DNA of 64,000 nucleotides, taken from the NCBI GenBank assembly GCA_036867785.1, contig CP145414.1, forward strand, positions 620,001 to 684,000, read 5' to 3'. Positions within the stretch are counted from its first letter, which is position 1. Every line of letters starts with the position of its first letter. The position numbers and the translations under genes are program-made. Origin of the DNA: Plasmodiophora brassicae (taxonomy: Eukaryota; Endomyxa: Phytomyxea; Phytomyxea; Plasmodiophorida). The notes under the pieces are model-generated. The model ran no database searches, was not told the origin of the DNA, and worked only from the letters and a program-made list of their open reading frames with translations. Below, in pieces: positions 11,427-22,631 of this stretch.

Positions 11427-13567
11427 TCATTGCGTTTGCAGGGTGGTTCGCCGCGCTCGATATACGCGGTCCCTGACCCAATCATCCACTTCAACAGGTT
11501 GTAGTACCCGGAGCGAAGCGACGACGGGTCCCAGACAAAGCTGTGACATATGATGGCGCACGTAATCATGAACGAGGCAACCTCCAGATGCGGAACGTGA
11601 ACGCGGACCTGGCGTGCTGTGCAAGCTCGCTCAATGTACTACGACAGCAATGCGTGACATTTAGGTGGCGCTCGTGCATGAAAACGCTCCAGGCACCCTC
11701 ACATGTCCAAATGTGTACAATGCTCGCGAGAGGACATAGAGCGCAAGCTCAATGCGGCGAGGTCCCTTTTCGATTGCAACAGTTGATCCAGCAGCCAGCC
11801 CAGAAAGGTATCCGGAAATGGGACTCTTGAGCCCAATCGTCCTACAGGCACCAACGGTTAAAGTGTTAAACTGCTACTGCAGGGGGCCGGCCATTACCGT
11901 GCCCAGCAGGAAACCAGCCAGGCAACCGAACAGTACGAGGCAAGGAAAGACGAGGAGCGAAGTATCCCTAGCACAGTGTGCCACGACTGCTGCCACGGTT
12001 GACTGAGAATTCGTCTGGTCTTGAACATCAGGAGAGGCAGGAAGTAGACCGGGACGTACACCGGAAGGGCTCGCCTCATGGATTCTAAGAAGAACGAACT
12101 GCCCGGTAGATGGGTGAGCTGCGCTCCCACAGACGGAACAGTGTGCACGCGACGTACACAGTCGCTCCGAAGCACGACGACGTGCCTGGGTGCAGAATCT
12201 CGCAACCGTCATGCCCGGGAGAGACTGGTGCGAGACCGATTCGCTGACGATGAAGGTTCAGTTTCGCCAGTTGCCCACCGGGGATCTCTTTTCCCATCAT
12301 GCAGTTGGAATACGAGTCAACCACCACACGGGCCTTTCCGCCTGTACCAGAATTAGGATACAGGGTAAACAGCGAACACATATTCACCTTGATAGTTCAG
12401 GAAGCCTAGATAGCCCTTGTCAAGCAGGCTGGGGTCGAACACGTACGCGTATAGGACTTGCCCTGATGCCAGCGCCATCAACAGGACGTCGCTGTGAGGG
12501 ACGTGCGGCAGCAGGCCTCGCCTATTCAGCAGCCTGACTGACACCTCTGACAAACGCGAGCGTCAGCCACGCGGCTTCAGGGCAGACGTGAACAAGAGTA
12601 CCAAGAGCTCGGACGCCAAAGAACACGGCAAGAGGAACACGATACGATTTAGGGGCAAACAAAAGTGATGTACCTGCGCAGGCCCCTACAACGGCAGTGC
12701 TAATCGGGAGCGTAAGCGAAAGACGAATCTGTACCAGGGCGTTGTCTGACCTGATGGACGTCATTGGCACGCCAGGGTTGTAATTGTTTGACCAGGTCCG
12801 AGATCGAGGCACAACGACAAGGGTACCGATATCGTCGTCGGCGCCGCCGGGCGGTCCCGGTTCATGACTTCGCGCGTCCTCGCCAACCTCATCCAATGTG
12901 CGAACACATCGACTTTCAATCAGCAGCATGCCAATCTCGAAGATCGTCAAGAACGACCCAACGAAGCATCCGAAGCCGAAGATGTCGTTCAGCCCCAGCG
13001 CTTCCCTGCGGGAATGGGACCGCGTTAAACGGGCACTGGACAGCATCATGCACGGCAGGCCGACGATACATTGGCGTTGTGCGCTTCTTCGTTTGGCTCG
13101 GCTTCCGTTTCAGGACCATTTTCGACGTTGTAAACAGCGCCTGCACTACGACGTGTCTGCTTAGTGCGATGAAGAACCCCCCGCGATTGTAGGGCAAGGG
13201 CCGGCGCTTACGTAGGGCTCCAACGGCGAATCCTTTGCCGAACCGGCGCACAGCCCGCTGGGCCAGCAGCAGCAGCAGGTTCGTCGACCGTCCGGGCCCC
13301 GAGGCGCCATCGCCCTCCGGCGCCAGTGGAATGTCCACATCGTCAGGAAAGAACAGCGGCCCGCCCGCCCTGCTCCCGAAACGGTTCAGCAGACACACAC
13401 GCGCGCTCACACACCGTCGTCCCATACGGCAGCTCGAACTTCTTCGGGAACAGCTCGTTCTGCAGATGCGCCGACGAGTCCCGATGGCGCTTCACGCGAC
13501 GCCGGTCGGTCAGCTCGGACAGGCCGGCGTTCAGCGACTCCCACCGCGTCAGCGCGTTCACCTCCAT
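11427..13567 (-). CDS. TMEM135: TMEM135-like membrane protein
   Basis: Start MEVNALTRWESL at 13567, stop at 11427, with many short introns. Segments match the TMEM135 family in order: GKGFAVGAL; a GFGCFVGSFLTIFEIG helix; GACAGTSLLFAP with FFGVRALGTL; PHSDVLLMALASGQVLYAYVFDP; an HPGTSSCF cysteine motif; the conserved VPVYFLPLLMF and RSSSFLASYCS helices; a second repeat half (ISGYLSGLAAG, RRIELALYVLSRALY); and a closing HLEVASFMITCAIICHSFVWDP. TMEM135 relatives act in peroxisome and mitochondrial lipid handling. Both internally repeated halves are present, so the gene looks complete. Some intron edges in the 11840-12380 region are not fixed. Confidence 0.85.
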
Positions 13568-13760
13568 CGACGCCCAATCCCCAAAAATGAACGACGACGA
13601 CGACGACGACGGCGCGCGTGCGACTCCGAAACGTCTCCTCCCGGGGCAGCACCCACCGGATCACCCTTGCATGTACCTGTCGGCGGCCGCAGATTCTACA
13701 CAGAGGGATCGCTGCGTACGCTTGGGCGGGGCTGACGAACCGTAATTAGGCAGCAACAGC

Positions 13761-15012
13761 ATGAAGGCAGCGCTCGTCGTCGTCGTTGTCGTCGTCGCCG
13801 TCGCTGTCTGTGCAGCGCAGAACGAGGTCGTCGTCGACGCGGCGAATGGGGTGACGCTGTCGTGGACGATTGTGAACGGGACGGTGACGATGTCGGTCGC
13901 GGCAAAGAGCAATGGATACGTGGCGATTGGGTTCTCGGCGACCGGCGACATGGTCGGCAGCAGCGCCGTGATCGGTTGGCCCGGCAACGTGAAAGAGTAC
14001 ATGCTGAACGATAAGACTGTCGACGGCATCGTCCCTGTCAGTGACCCGATTATCCACGACGCGAGCGCCACCCAGGCTGCAGGTACACAGCCTCCGCCAT
14101 GTGACCCGGGTTGCCGTTTCACATTCCACAACGAACTAGGCACCTTGACGATGACGTTCTCGCGGCCGCTCGCCTATCCCGCCCGTCCGATTCGGCCCAG
14201 CGGACGTCAGAGTATGATCTGGGCGATACACCCGACGTACCAGGGCTTGATGCAGCACCAAGGCCATGGGTCGTTCGAGATTGACCTGGCGACGGCGTCG
14301 GTCGCGTCAGGGCCCTCCAGACTTCGCATTATTGAAGCCCATGGTTCGTCGCGGAATCGCAGCCCAGACGAATCGTCGAGCCAAGTGACACTGTGCAGGC
14401 TTCATCATGTGGACCGCGTTCGGCGTGCTGTTCCCGATCGGGATGCTGTGTGCCCGGTTCATGACCAAGGTGACCAACTCCTGGTTCCGCGCCCATCGAA
14501 TGCTCCAGGTCACTGGCACCGTTCTAGTCATCGTGGCGCTGTTGCTGGCCATCGACTACTTTGCGTCTAGCGGCCTGGACCACTTCTCCAGTACGATAGG
14601 CATCCGTGTGCTTCGGCGGTACGTTCGCTGACCCGACCTCTGAACAGGTGGCCACCCTCAAGCCGGAATCTGTACGTTCGCTATCCTCCTATTCCAGGTC
14701 TTCGTCGCTGCGATACGTCCTCATAAGGGTGCGCGCCTTCGCAAGCCTTGGTTCTTCGTGCACGCCTGGCTCGGCCGGTTCCTGTTCATCTGGGGACCCA
14801 TCCTGGTCTACTCGGGGCTTCTGACGTTCAACAGCCTGTTCGGGTCGGCCATGATCCCACTCCTCGTTGCGCACACGATCGTGACCGCCCTCATCTGGAT
14901 CGCTGCGTTCATGCTCGAGCGGCAGCGACGCCGTCTTCGCACGATCCAGTTCGCGACCGACAGCGGCGACGCCGCCCAGCAACACAACGTCAACGCCGAT
15001 ATGCAGATCTAA
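13761..15012 (+). CDS. DOMON-cytochrome b561 protein, copy 1
   Basis: A signal peptide (MKAALVVVVVVVAVAVCAAQ) precedes a DOMON domain (VTLSWTIVNGTVTMSV, GYVAIGFS, GDMVGSSAVIGW). A cytochrome b561 core with His ligands in transmembrane helices follows (WFRAHRMLQVTG, SGHPQAG, RPHKGA, LGRFLFIWGP). Such proteins move electrons across membranes, typically from ascorbate-like donors to extracellular ferric iron or other acceptors. Four exons: introns 14083-14139, 14344-14398 and 14591-14647, all phase 1. The tail is basic. Copy 2 begins 300 bp downstream on the same strand with introns at identical positions, so this is a tandem duplication. Confidence 0.92.
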
Positions 15013-15307
15013 CCAGGGCTGTGCGCGCTCGCTCCTCCCCACGTATGCACCCCTACTCCAATAAACAACTTCCAATCGTCACATCGTCGGCTGTGGTGTG
15101 ACCACGAACAAGCCATTCATTTGCTGTGACGAAGGGGGTCTCTGGCGTGCCCACGAAGGCCGCAGCCGGGCCTAGGCCCATGGGCTTTAGGGTTGCGTTG
15201 CCACTTGCCGGTCGATGGGCCACCTGGATCGACCGCTTGAGGGTAAAGGTACTATCCAGTTGTCGCTGTCCATAGTGGATCAACTGGAGTAGAGCGATCG
15301 CCTAGCG

Positions 15308-16512
15308 ATGGGGTTCCACGTGTTGTTCATCGTAGCCGGCATCGTCTGCGGGGCATCCGGCCAGGGCCCGCTGCTCGTCGACTCGCCCAGAAATGTGGTG
15401 CTGTCCTGGTCGGTCGGCAACGGATCGCTGACAATGTCGGTGTCGATGGATGCGGGCGGGTGGGTCGGCGTCGCGTTCTCCCCCGACGGGAACATGGTCG
15501 GGAGCCATGCCATCATCGGCTGGCCCAGCGGCGTGTCCGGCAACATACAGGAGTACTGGTTGCAATCGCAACAACCCAATGGCGTTGTGCCCGTTAGCGA
15601 CCCGATCTTGACTGGCGCCTCGATAACCGTCAGCGGGGGTCGGTGCCATTTCGTCCTTCGCACTGGTGTTGACCGTTAACGGAATGTGCAGCAACGATGA
15701 CGATGAATTTCACAAGGCCGCTCGAGTACCTTGGACGACCAATCACGTTGTCGGGCATGCAGACCATGTTGTGGGCGATGAACATGCAAACGCGTGGCCT
15801 CGTCCGGCACGATTTCCGGGGGGCGTTCCAGATCGATCTATCGTCGGGCGTCAGCGCTGCCACATCTGCCAGAACCCAGCTGATCGCAGCGCATGGTCGG
15901 GTGAAGGGTTATGTATCGTCGGCCGTTGCTCAACCGTCCCTAGGGGTTCTCATGTGGTTCGCCTTCTGCGTCTGCTTCCCGTTGGGTGCGATGTCGGCCC
16001 GATACCTAACGCACAGCAACCTCAGGTGGTTCCATGCGCACCGCGTCCTCCAGGTGACGGGCACGTTGCTCATGTTGGTGGCGTTTGCGTTGGCCATATC
16101 GTACGTGCAGCAAGCCGCTGGATCCCATTTCGCAAGTAGGCCAAATCGGCACTGGTCGATGCACACCAATCTCACTGAGGCGTTCGCAGCATCGCACCCG
16201 CTTGCTGGGCTGTGCACCATTGTCTGCATGTTCGTCAATTTCCTGGCGGGCCTCAGTCGACCTCATAAGGAGAGCCCATGGAGACGGTCGTGGTTCCTGT
16301 TCCATTCCACGATTGGACGTTGCGCGTTTATCTGGGGGCCCTTGATGGCGCTGTCGGGAATTCTGACATACCAGAGCCTGTTTGGGGATTCAATCCTGCC
16401 GCTGCTCTACGTGTACGTTGTCGTCACACCGATTATCGTTCTGATAGCCATTACACGCGAGACTTTGCGGTCCCGAGCAACAAGGCCATCTGGCGTCGCG
16501 ACACCGCTATGA
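15308..16512 (+). CDS. DOMON-cytochrome b561 protein, copy 2
   Basis: Tandem paralogue of 13761-15012. Signal peptide MGFHVLFIVAGIVCGASG, then DOMON (VVLSWSVGNGSLTMSV, GNMVGSHAIIGW) and b561 helices (WFHAHRVLQVTG, ASHPLAGL, RPHKES, CAFIWGPLMALSG). Introns 15639-15691, 15896-15943 and 16136-16189 are phase 1 and match copy 1. The middle one is 48 bp, stop-free and divisible by three, so retention would insert 16 residues at the DOMON-b561 boundary. The same secretory/plasma-membrane electron-transfer role is expected. The two DOMON domains differ enough to suggest different ligands. Confidence 0.9.
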
Positions 16513-16536
16513 TGAAACAATCACCATGTTGAACCT

Positions 16537-18472
16537 TTATGAGTCGTTTCGCTCCCATATCTGGATATAGCTCTCCGACAGGGCGACGAGCTGAGGCATA
16601 GTCTCTTGAACATGGAGGTCTTGGATGTCGTACCACTGACGGTTGCTACAACTCCAGATATGCGCCCGATACCTGCCTGATGATTCCTTCATGTTCGCCG
16701 TTGCGGCGGCCGTATCACCAGTGACCGTCTGCTCGGGTTCATGACATACTGACGCCACGAGGTTGTACCTTGTCGAGACGTCCATGTCAGCTGTCCCTTT
16801 GGGGGAATCTGTGGCGCTGTTAATGCACAAGTGACGAGTCCTGCCACGAAGGTACGACATACAATAGTCTTTCATCTCGAGATTAGTGACGGGGAAATTG
16901 ACAATGGTCGTGTTCTTCTCCATAAAGAAATTGTTGCGAGTGAATCGCTTGAAATGAAGAATAAGGTATCGAGGCAGACGGCGTATCGTATGTTTGCGCA
17001 TTTCGCCATTCGGCAGGTTCTAAAATCACATTAGGCATGTGCTGCGTATGCGAAACAACGTTACGGAAGTTCCTACATGAATGGTGGAACCATCGAACTT
17101 CTGCAGAAGTATGAACAGAGGCACTTGGGGAATAACTTCACGGTCCGACTCTCTGTCTTTGAACAACGGCACCGGTGGCAAATCAAGGGATAGATACAGG
17201 AAAGGTATGGTCTTTGGCGGGGGCGGGTTCGGAATTCCAGACGTAACGACTTCCACGTCGCCTTGGAAGATATCCGTGATGATCGACGATTTCCGATCAG
17301 GCGACAGCTCTGCCAGCTCGCGATGGACAGTGTTGAGAAACCAGGTCAGAAATTTGATCGGATCCGCGAGTGTCCCTGGAATCCAGTGGTATCAGACTCC
17401 TCGAAGCAACATGAAACGACGACCTCGGCTTACCAATGCGGAACTGTTTACGTGAAGCAGACGAGATTGCTTGCAGGAGCTCATGGGGAGATACGTGGGA
17501 ACGAAACAGACGGGGATTCCAAAACTTTCGCACAAGCTACAGCAAAGGAGCTAAGAACGATGAGTACAGCACGGCCGAGACACTGGCCACGCATACCTCA
17601 CCGAACCGTTGAACCAATTGCGACTTACACGAAGCATAGTTTTCAGCGACGACGAAGTAGTCTCGCAGGGGCCGCACGCCTAAAGTTAGACAGTCAGACG
17701 ATATCCGGCCGCATAGAGCCTACCCTACGCATCAGGGCTTGAAGGATAGCGTTGAGCCAGTCTGTGTGTTTGATGTTGTTTAAACCAATTACGCCAGGCA
17801 AGTAATCAACTCCATCAAGGACTTGAGAGAAGCGTGGATTCGTATCGAGCACATGCAACTGATCAGGGGTCGTCCTGGGGAACAAGTTGAACTGGATGTC
17901 CTCCAAAGACGGGTCATGGACTTCGTAGCCGTCCGGAAGGCAATAGAATTTCGCCGTCGACAGATTGATGAACACATGGTGATTCTGATGCAACGCATGG
18001 GTGTACGCATGCGATGATGGACCGCGTCCCTGGAAATACTTCCCGCAAACCAAGCATCCGTAAACGTTGTGCGTCGACAGCGACACAGAGCACAATTTCT
18101 CGAAATCGAAATCGAGAAGCCGACGATTGATCGTATCCAAATATGGGCACGACTCTGGTACCCGGGCACGATCAGCCACTACCTTGTACTCCTGCGCAAC
18201 ACGTTAAACAACACAGGTCGACGAGCAGGAAAGCTAACCTCGTCATCGTCAAGTTCTGCCCGTTCAGTGCCGTCCAGTTCTGGTCGTTCAGCACCAACCG
18301 CCTCGTCAACACCGCCGTTACTGGCAGGCGCTTCACCCTTCCCGTGGTCACCGTCGTCGTCCATCCGTATGCGTTTCGCATCATGCGCAACGCCGTCACC
18401 CGCATCGGCGTCGTCCGCCTGGGCGACCTCCCGCCGCCGGCGCTGACGTCGCGTCTCCCGCTCGGCAACCAT
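16537..18472 (-). CDS. USP39: USP39/Sad1 spliceosomal pseudo-deubiquitinase
   Basis: Part of U4/U6.U5 tri-snRNP function. A basic/acidic N-terminal exon starts at MVAERETRRQ (18472). Next comes a zf-UBP domain (CPYLDTINRRLLDFDFEKLC, CLVCGKYFQGRG, HNHHV-like His cluster). The USP-like domain follows (LPGVIGLNNIKHTDWLNAILQ, RKLW-like NPRLFRSHVSPHE, LDLPPVPLFKD, IPQVPLF, RYLILHFKRFTRNNFF, INFP-like VNFPVTN, SYIQIWER). The catalytic Cys position of active USPs reads Asp in HTDWLN, as expected for this inactive family. Several short introns, for example about 17040-17060 and about 18190-18236. The stop is just 25 bases from the convergent DOMON gene's stop. Confidence 0.93.
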
Positions 18473-18726
18473 GATCGAACTGCAAAGGAGCGGCAGAGCG
18501 GCGACGCACTTTTTCGATACTACCGTCTGCTCAGACTCGCGTCGGGCCACTGGCCAACTCACCTAAAGCTGCACGGTGTGTACCGGACTCAGCCGCTGAC
18601 TCGGTGACCGCACTGGCGGCAAGTCGCCATGGATTGGTCCACACGGGTCACATCACATCGCAGGCGGCGGAAGACCGCGTGCGTGCGGGACAATGGTCGG
18701 CAGGGTGATATCCGGATATCTAAACG

Positions 18727-19302
18727 ATGGACAAGGCGCGGGCGGTCGCTATCTGGGCGGCGGCTGTATGCGGCAACGGTTTGGTGCAGGCTGTGGCGAC
18801 CCAGCACGATAGGCGACGACGAGGCCCGTCGGAGCTGGATTTCATATCGGGCAGGATAGCGACGTATTTCGCGATCGCCGCCATGCTGGTCCATATTGCG
18901 GCCTGGGCGGTGTACTACATTCGTAGCCGGTTGATGACGAATTTCACTTGGTTCGCGTTCTTCTCCGTCATCCTCGGCATCGTGGTCGGCCGGTTGGGCG
19001 CCCGAATCCTAAACGTCGTCTCCGTCGCGTGCTTGGCTGCCAGCGGCATGGCCGCGTTTGCCTACCTGAAACGGGCACGACGACGAGGCCGTCGCCCCGC
19101 CAGGGACACCCTGATCACGGGGCCAAGCCGGTTCCCTGAACCGATGACGTCCGACGAACTGCTCCTGTTGGCCGAATCCCTACTGATGTGGGGCCTCGGC
19201 ACCCTGGCCAAGGTGTCCGTTCCTGCCATCCTGGCCCGGGCGCCTGACTGCGACTACTGGCGGGACATGATGGGCATCCTCGTGCGCGGTTACGACCACT
19301 AA
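18727..19302 (+). CDS. small multi-pass membrane protein
   Basis: A 191-codon single exon, MDKARAVAIW to GYDH, with G/C-rich third positions like neighbouring genes. It has at least three hydrophobic segments (YFAIAAMLVHIAAWAVYYI; FTWFAFFSVILGIVVGRLG; LNVVSVACLAASGMAAFAYL), then a basic loop and a final amphipathic stretch (LLLLAESLLMWGLGTLAKV). I do not recognise the family. Its start lies 254 bp from the divergent USP39 start, so they may share a promoter region. Confidence 0.6.
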   Translation: MDKARAVAIWAAAVCGNGLVQAVATQHDRRRRGPSELDFISGRIATYFAIAAMLVHIAAWAVYYIRSRLMTNFTWFAFFSVILGIVVGRLGARILNVVSVACLAASGMAAFAYLKRARRRGRRPARDTLITGPSRFPEPMTSDELLLLAESLLMWGLGTLAKVSVPAILARAPDCDYWRDMMGILVRGYDH

Positions 19303-19433
19303 TACATAGACAGCCGAGCCTGTCCCGAGGTGTGTGACGACTGACGGCGCCGAGAGTCTCGGCCCGGGCCGGCGCCTGGCGGCCGCGGTCGACCAAATCC
19401 AGGTGGCGCGCACCCGCGCAGACCCGGACGGAA

Positions 19434-20144
19434 ATGCAGACGACCGTGCTGGGTGGCACCCGGCGGCGTTGGCGACGGGTCCTCGTACTGCCGCGCAGGG
19501 CGCTCCACTACAAGATCGAGCGGGTCGTGCATGGCGTTCGCGCCCGGGACATGGTCCGATGCTGCGCCCCGTTGTCCGGCCGCCGTGTCCTGACGGTGTC
19601 GTAGTACGCTGTGGTGGCCGACGTACCGCATTACTCCGAGTTCGTCCCCTACTGCGAGATGTCTCGCGTCGTGCAGAAGAGCGCCGATGGCCGCGAGCTG
19701 CTCGCCGACATGTCGATCGGGTTCAGCCGGTTTTCGGAGCGGTTTGTCGCTGGGGTGTCGCGCGCTGGACGCTGGGCTTACCTAGACGTTGTCGCCGTGG
19801 TGGCAGATACCGATCGCACGTCATCCTGGAACAGAGCCCGCCGACGAGGTACTGCGTCGAAGCGCGCGCTGTCGACTCGGTACTGTGCTCGTCGTCCGGG
19901 TCTTGCAGAGGCGGCCGGCTGACGAACGAACGGGCAGACATTGTTCTCCAAGATGCGGACTCGTTGGGAACTGGAGTGCCGCTCTGGGACCGACACGAAC
20001 GTCTCGTTTGACATCGACCTGGAGCCCGCGTCCGTCATGCACAGGATCGCCCTGCGATATGTGTTCAAAGACGTGGCCGAAAAGCAACTTGGCGCATTCG
20101 TAAACAGGTACGGTGCCTGGCGCTGTGTCGCTTGCGTTGCCTGA
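19434..20144 (+). CDS. COQ10: COQ10 coenzyme Q-binding START protein
   Basis: Mitochondrial lipid chaperone for ubiquinone. The arginine-rich N-terminus (MQTTVLGGTRRRWRRV) suits a targeting peptide. The START/polyketide-cyclase fold shows HYKIERVV, VVADVPHYSEFVPYC, ELLADMSIGFSRFSERYRS, EARAVDSTLFSKMRTRWEL, VSFDIDLE and YVFKDVAEKQLGAFVNR. Introns 19554-19604, 19742-19806 and 19880-19937 each restore these motifs. If the reading frame simply runs on it ends at 20144 (NRYGAW...). If the GTACGG donor at 20109 is used, the chain continues into the next region. Confidence 0.88.
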
Positions 20145-20169
20145 GTCGCCTACCTATGTAGATGTCTTC

Positions 20170-21313
20170 GCCTATTTCCTAGGAAACCCGAGCCGCCCGT
20201 CACCGAAGGAGTGCTGAGCGACGAGCAGGCCTTCGAGGACTTCCAAGCAAGTGTCCGAACGGCGCTGTTCCCACTGAAACATCAATGTGACTCCGAGCAC
20301 ACTATCCGATTGCCCTGTCGTCATGCTGACGGCGTCTCTTCAGGCTCGTTGTCGTTCGCTGATTTCCGAGTCTACCGGAGGTGCCTGGCACTTGCCGAGA
20401 AGCCGGTCGGCAGCCTCGAACAGTTCCGAAGTGTTTGCAGGTACTGACTATATGACGACGCGTACGTAACGCAAGTAGCTGACATGGTCGTTGAAGTTTG
20501 GTTGTTGAGGAATTCCACCGGAAGAGCCTGGTTGCCCGCCATGAATATGACGTTGCGCGTATGGTCGCAGAGAACGACTTCATCGCGTCCCATGTATGGA
20601 CGTGTTTCGGCCCCGAGGAGCGCGTGAATGCGGCCACGCTTCTGTCCTACCTGTATCTCATAACCAAGGCCTCGCCTCTCGAATGGTATGCACTGGTGGA
20701 CCCTCTCCACGTCTGTAACCTTCCAAAATCAGGCTGTTCGCTTGCATGAAAGATTGCTCGCTTAACGATGGCGAATGTCTTCAGCGCATCACCAATGATT
20801 ACTTTCGGCTGCGAATCGGTATCATTCGCGCGGCGCTCCCGGGTAAGCAACCGTCATGCGGTACTGAATCGTTAGTCACGTTCGGCACCACTCTTCTTAG
20901 ATCTGCTTGTCGACGGTATGGCTTCTGATGCGTTCAGTGCCCGGCAAGCCACTCGAGACCCCATGATTGTCCTAGGTCCGAATATTCGGCTGTAAACATC
21001 CTCTGTACTAAACGTGGGTGATAGGGGTATATGGAGCTATGGAATCTGTCTTGCAACAGTACGAGCAGGAATTGCTGTTGGCCTCAGGAGACGTCGCATC
21101 ACGGGTATGGATTTCCTTGAATCACTGCTCTGTTCTAACAGTAGAGCCTTGTTCCCAGATGGCCGCTAGCGAGTCGCCGTGTATTGACGCGTGGGCTCTT
21201 TCTTGGTCGCATCATGTGGCCGCTGTCGAGAATCTGTCGACGCATAACGTTGTGCTGTGCTTGCGTCGACTAATTTCAACGATTGCCTCCAGTCATGTGT
21301 CGTCCTATTGACG
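20170..21313 (+). CDS. EF-hand-like (MICU-like?) coding region
   Basis: Several exons look coding, but no ATG of their own is obvious. The first opens right after an acceptor at about 20180 and joins in frame to COQ10 (KPEPPVTEG). Likely joins remove about 20288-20331 and 20441-20496. This gives two similar units, SLSFADFRVYRRCLALAEKP...FRSV...VVEEF and LLSYLYLITKASPLEW...MKDCSLNDGE, which resemble the paired degenerate EF-hand units of MICU-type calcium sensors. A further open stretch runs 21039-21110. The resemblance is weak. It could be an extension of COQ10, a separate gene with an unseen first exon, or partly decayed. Confidence 0.35.
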
Positions 21314-21433
21314 TATAACTGTGCCCCATAAACTAAGATGCTTAACCTACGACTTGCAACGGACTGTAGGAGAATTGCGTTTATCAGTTGGCTATGGTAA
21401 TACCGGATTCTGTGATCTGCATCGTTTCTCAAC

Positions 21434-22555
21434 TAAAGATCCGCATCAGTCGACAGCAACGATACCTGATATCTGAACCAGCAGTCGGCTGACACTGGAG
21501 ACTTCTTGATCGTTAAGAATCGGTCCTTTGTTGCAGCGTCCAGTTCGAGTATATACCGTACGTTGACAGAGTGTTCCCAAGGAAGCCCTGTCGTCTTGCA
21601 ATGTTACAAGAGGCTAAGGGGGAACGAATACATGTCGAATACAAACCGAGCGCAGGGCGGACGTTTGTGACTACAGGCGAATCGAGAACGCTATCGCGGT
21701 CTGATCTGAACGTACTTGACACCTGACGAAGAGCGCGTGATCGGCAACGGTGCACGGGAGCAGCATTTCAACTTCCCCCAACCTGATTGGTGACCAAGCA
21801 TGCAATGTCGTACTTTTCGGATAGATTCTTCAGCTCCATGGCGATATCGGAGAGGTAGCTATGCATTCTAGCCTGATCCATGTGACGGCAAATGGCAGCT
21901 AGAGAGTCGACAACGACAGCGGCAGCATCGCGATACAGTATCTCTTGGTCAAGCTCGCTAACTCTGGCGCAGCCACAATCAGGCCATGTACCAATGACTT
22001 AACAGGAACGCAGTACAGCTTTCGAAACGACTGCGGATCCGATTCAGCGATAACGATGACTGACGACATTAGTTCGGTTAGGCGTGCGGGGCACCCCAGC
22101 TGTTCCGGGTATCGCGATGCCGCAATCTGAAGCAACCTAACACGATTGGTTGGCAACATCGGCTTGATTAGAGAACCTGGTAGCCGACCTGGCCGTTGAT
22201 AAGCTGTTCTCGGTATCAACGAAGATTACAGGCTTTCGAGTCATCACGAACGTATCGACCGCGAACGTCATGCATGCTTGCGTCTTGCCCGCCGACGAGG
22301 CTCCACACAGTTCGGTGACAATTCCAGGAATGACCGGTGCAGGAGCGATTATCCCTGCCTAAATGAGAAATGAGCAGCCACCACAACTCCAGTGGTTGCA
22401 TGGAGAGCGGTCACATGTCGGGTTGAGGCCATCTTTAGAAGCTGAAACGCGGTTTTGGGTTTGGGCGCACGTCTAGCAGCATCGGCATCCCGCTTCCTCA
22501 CAGCATCAAGCCCAAACTTCCGGCAGACCCCGATGTCGTCTTCGAACGCGTCCAT
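21434..22555 (-). CDS. RAD51-family recombinase (RAD51 paralogue)
   Basis: A RecA-fold ATPase of homologous recombination. Start MDAFEDDIGVCRKFG at 22555. Walker A GASSAGKT lies in a VTELCGASSAGKTQ context, followed by FVDTE. Later come RVRLLQIAASRYP, Walker B VVVDSLAAICRHM, ELKNLSEKYDIACLVTNQV, PALGLYSTCIRSPL and a final KSPVSADCWFRY. The domain order and the short N-terminal region fit the XRCC3/RAD51C group better than RAD51 itself, but the exact paralogue is not decided. Multiple introns of about 50 bp, for example around 21560-21630. Stop at 21434. Confidence 0.82.
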
Positions 22556-22631
22556 GATGGCCGAATTCGGATCCAGCGGCGGAACTCGCGCGCGCGTCCG
22601 GGATTGGGGTGCCGACCAGTCCGTTGTATTA

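Noticed and set aside
13407-13664. Runs of GAC/GTC repeats coding poly-Asp or poly-Val
   Set aside because: Simple triplet repeat at the 5' flank of the TMEM135-like gene, with no independent gene supported.
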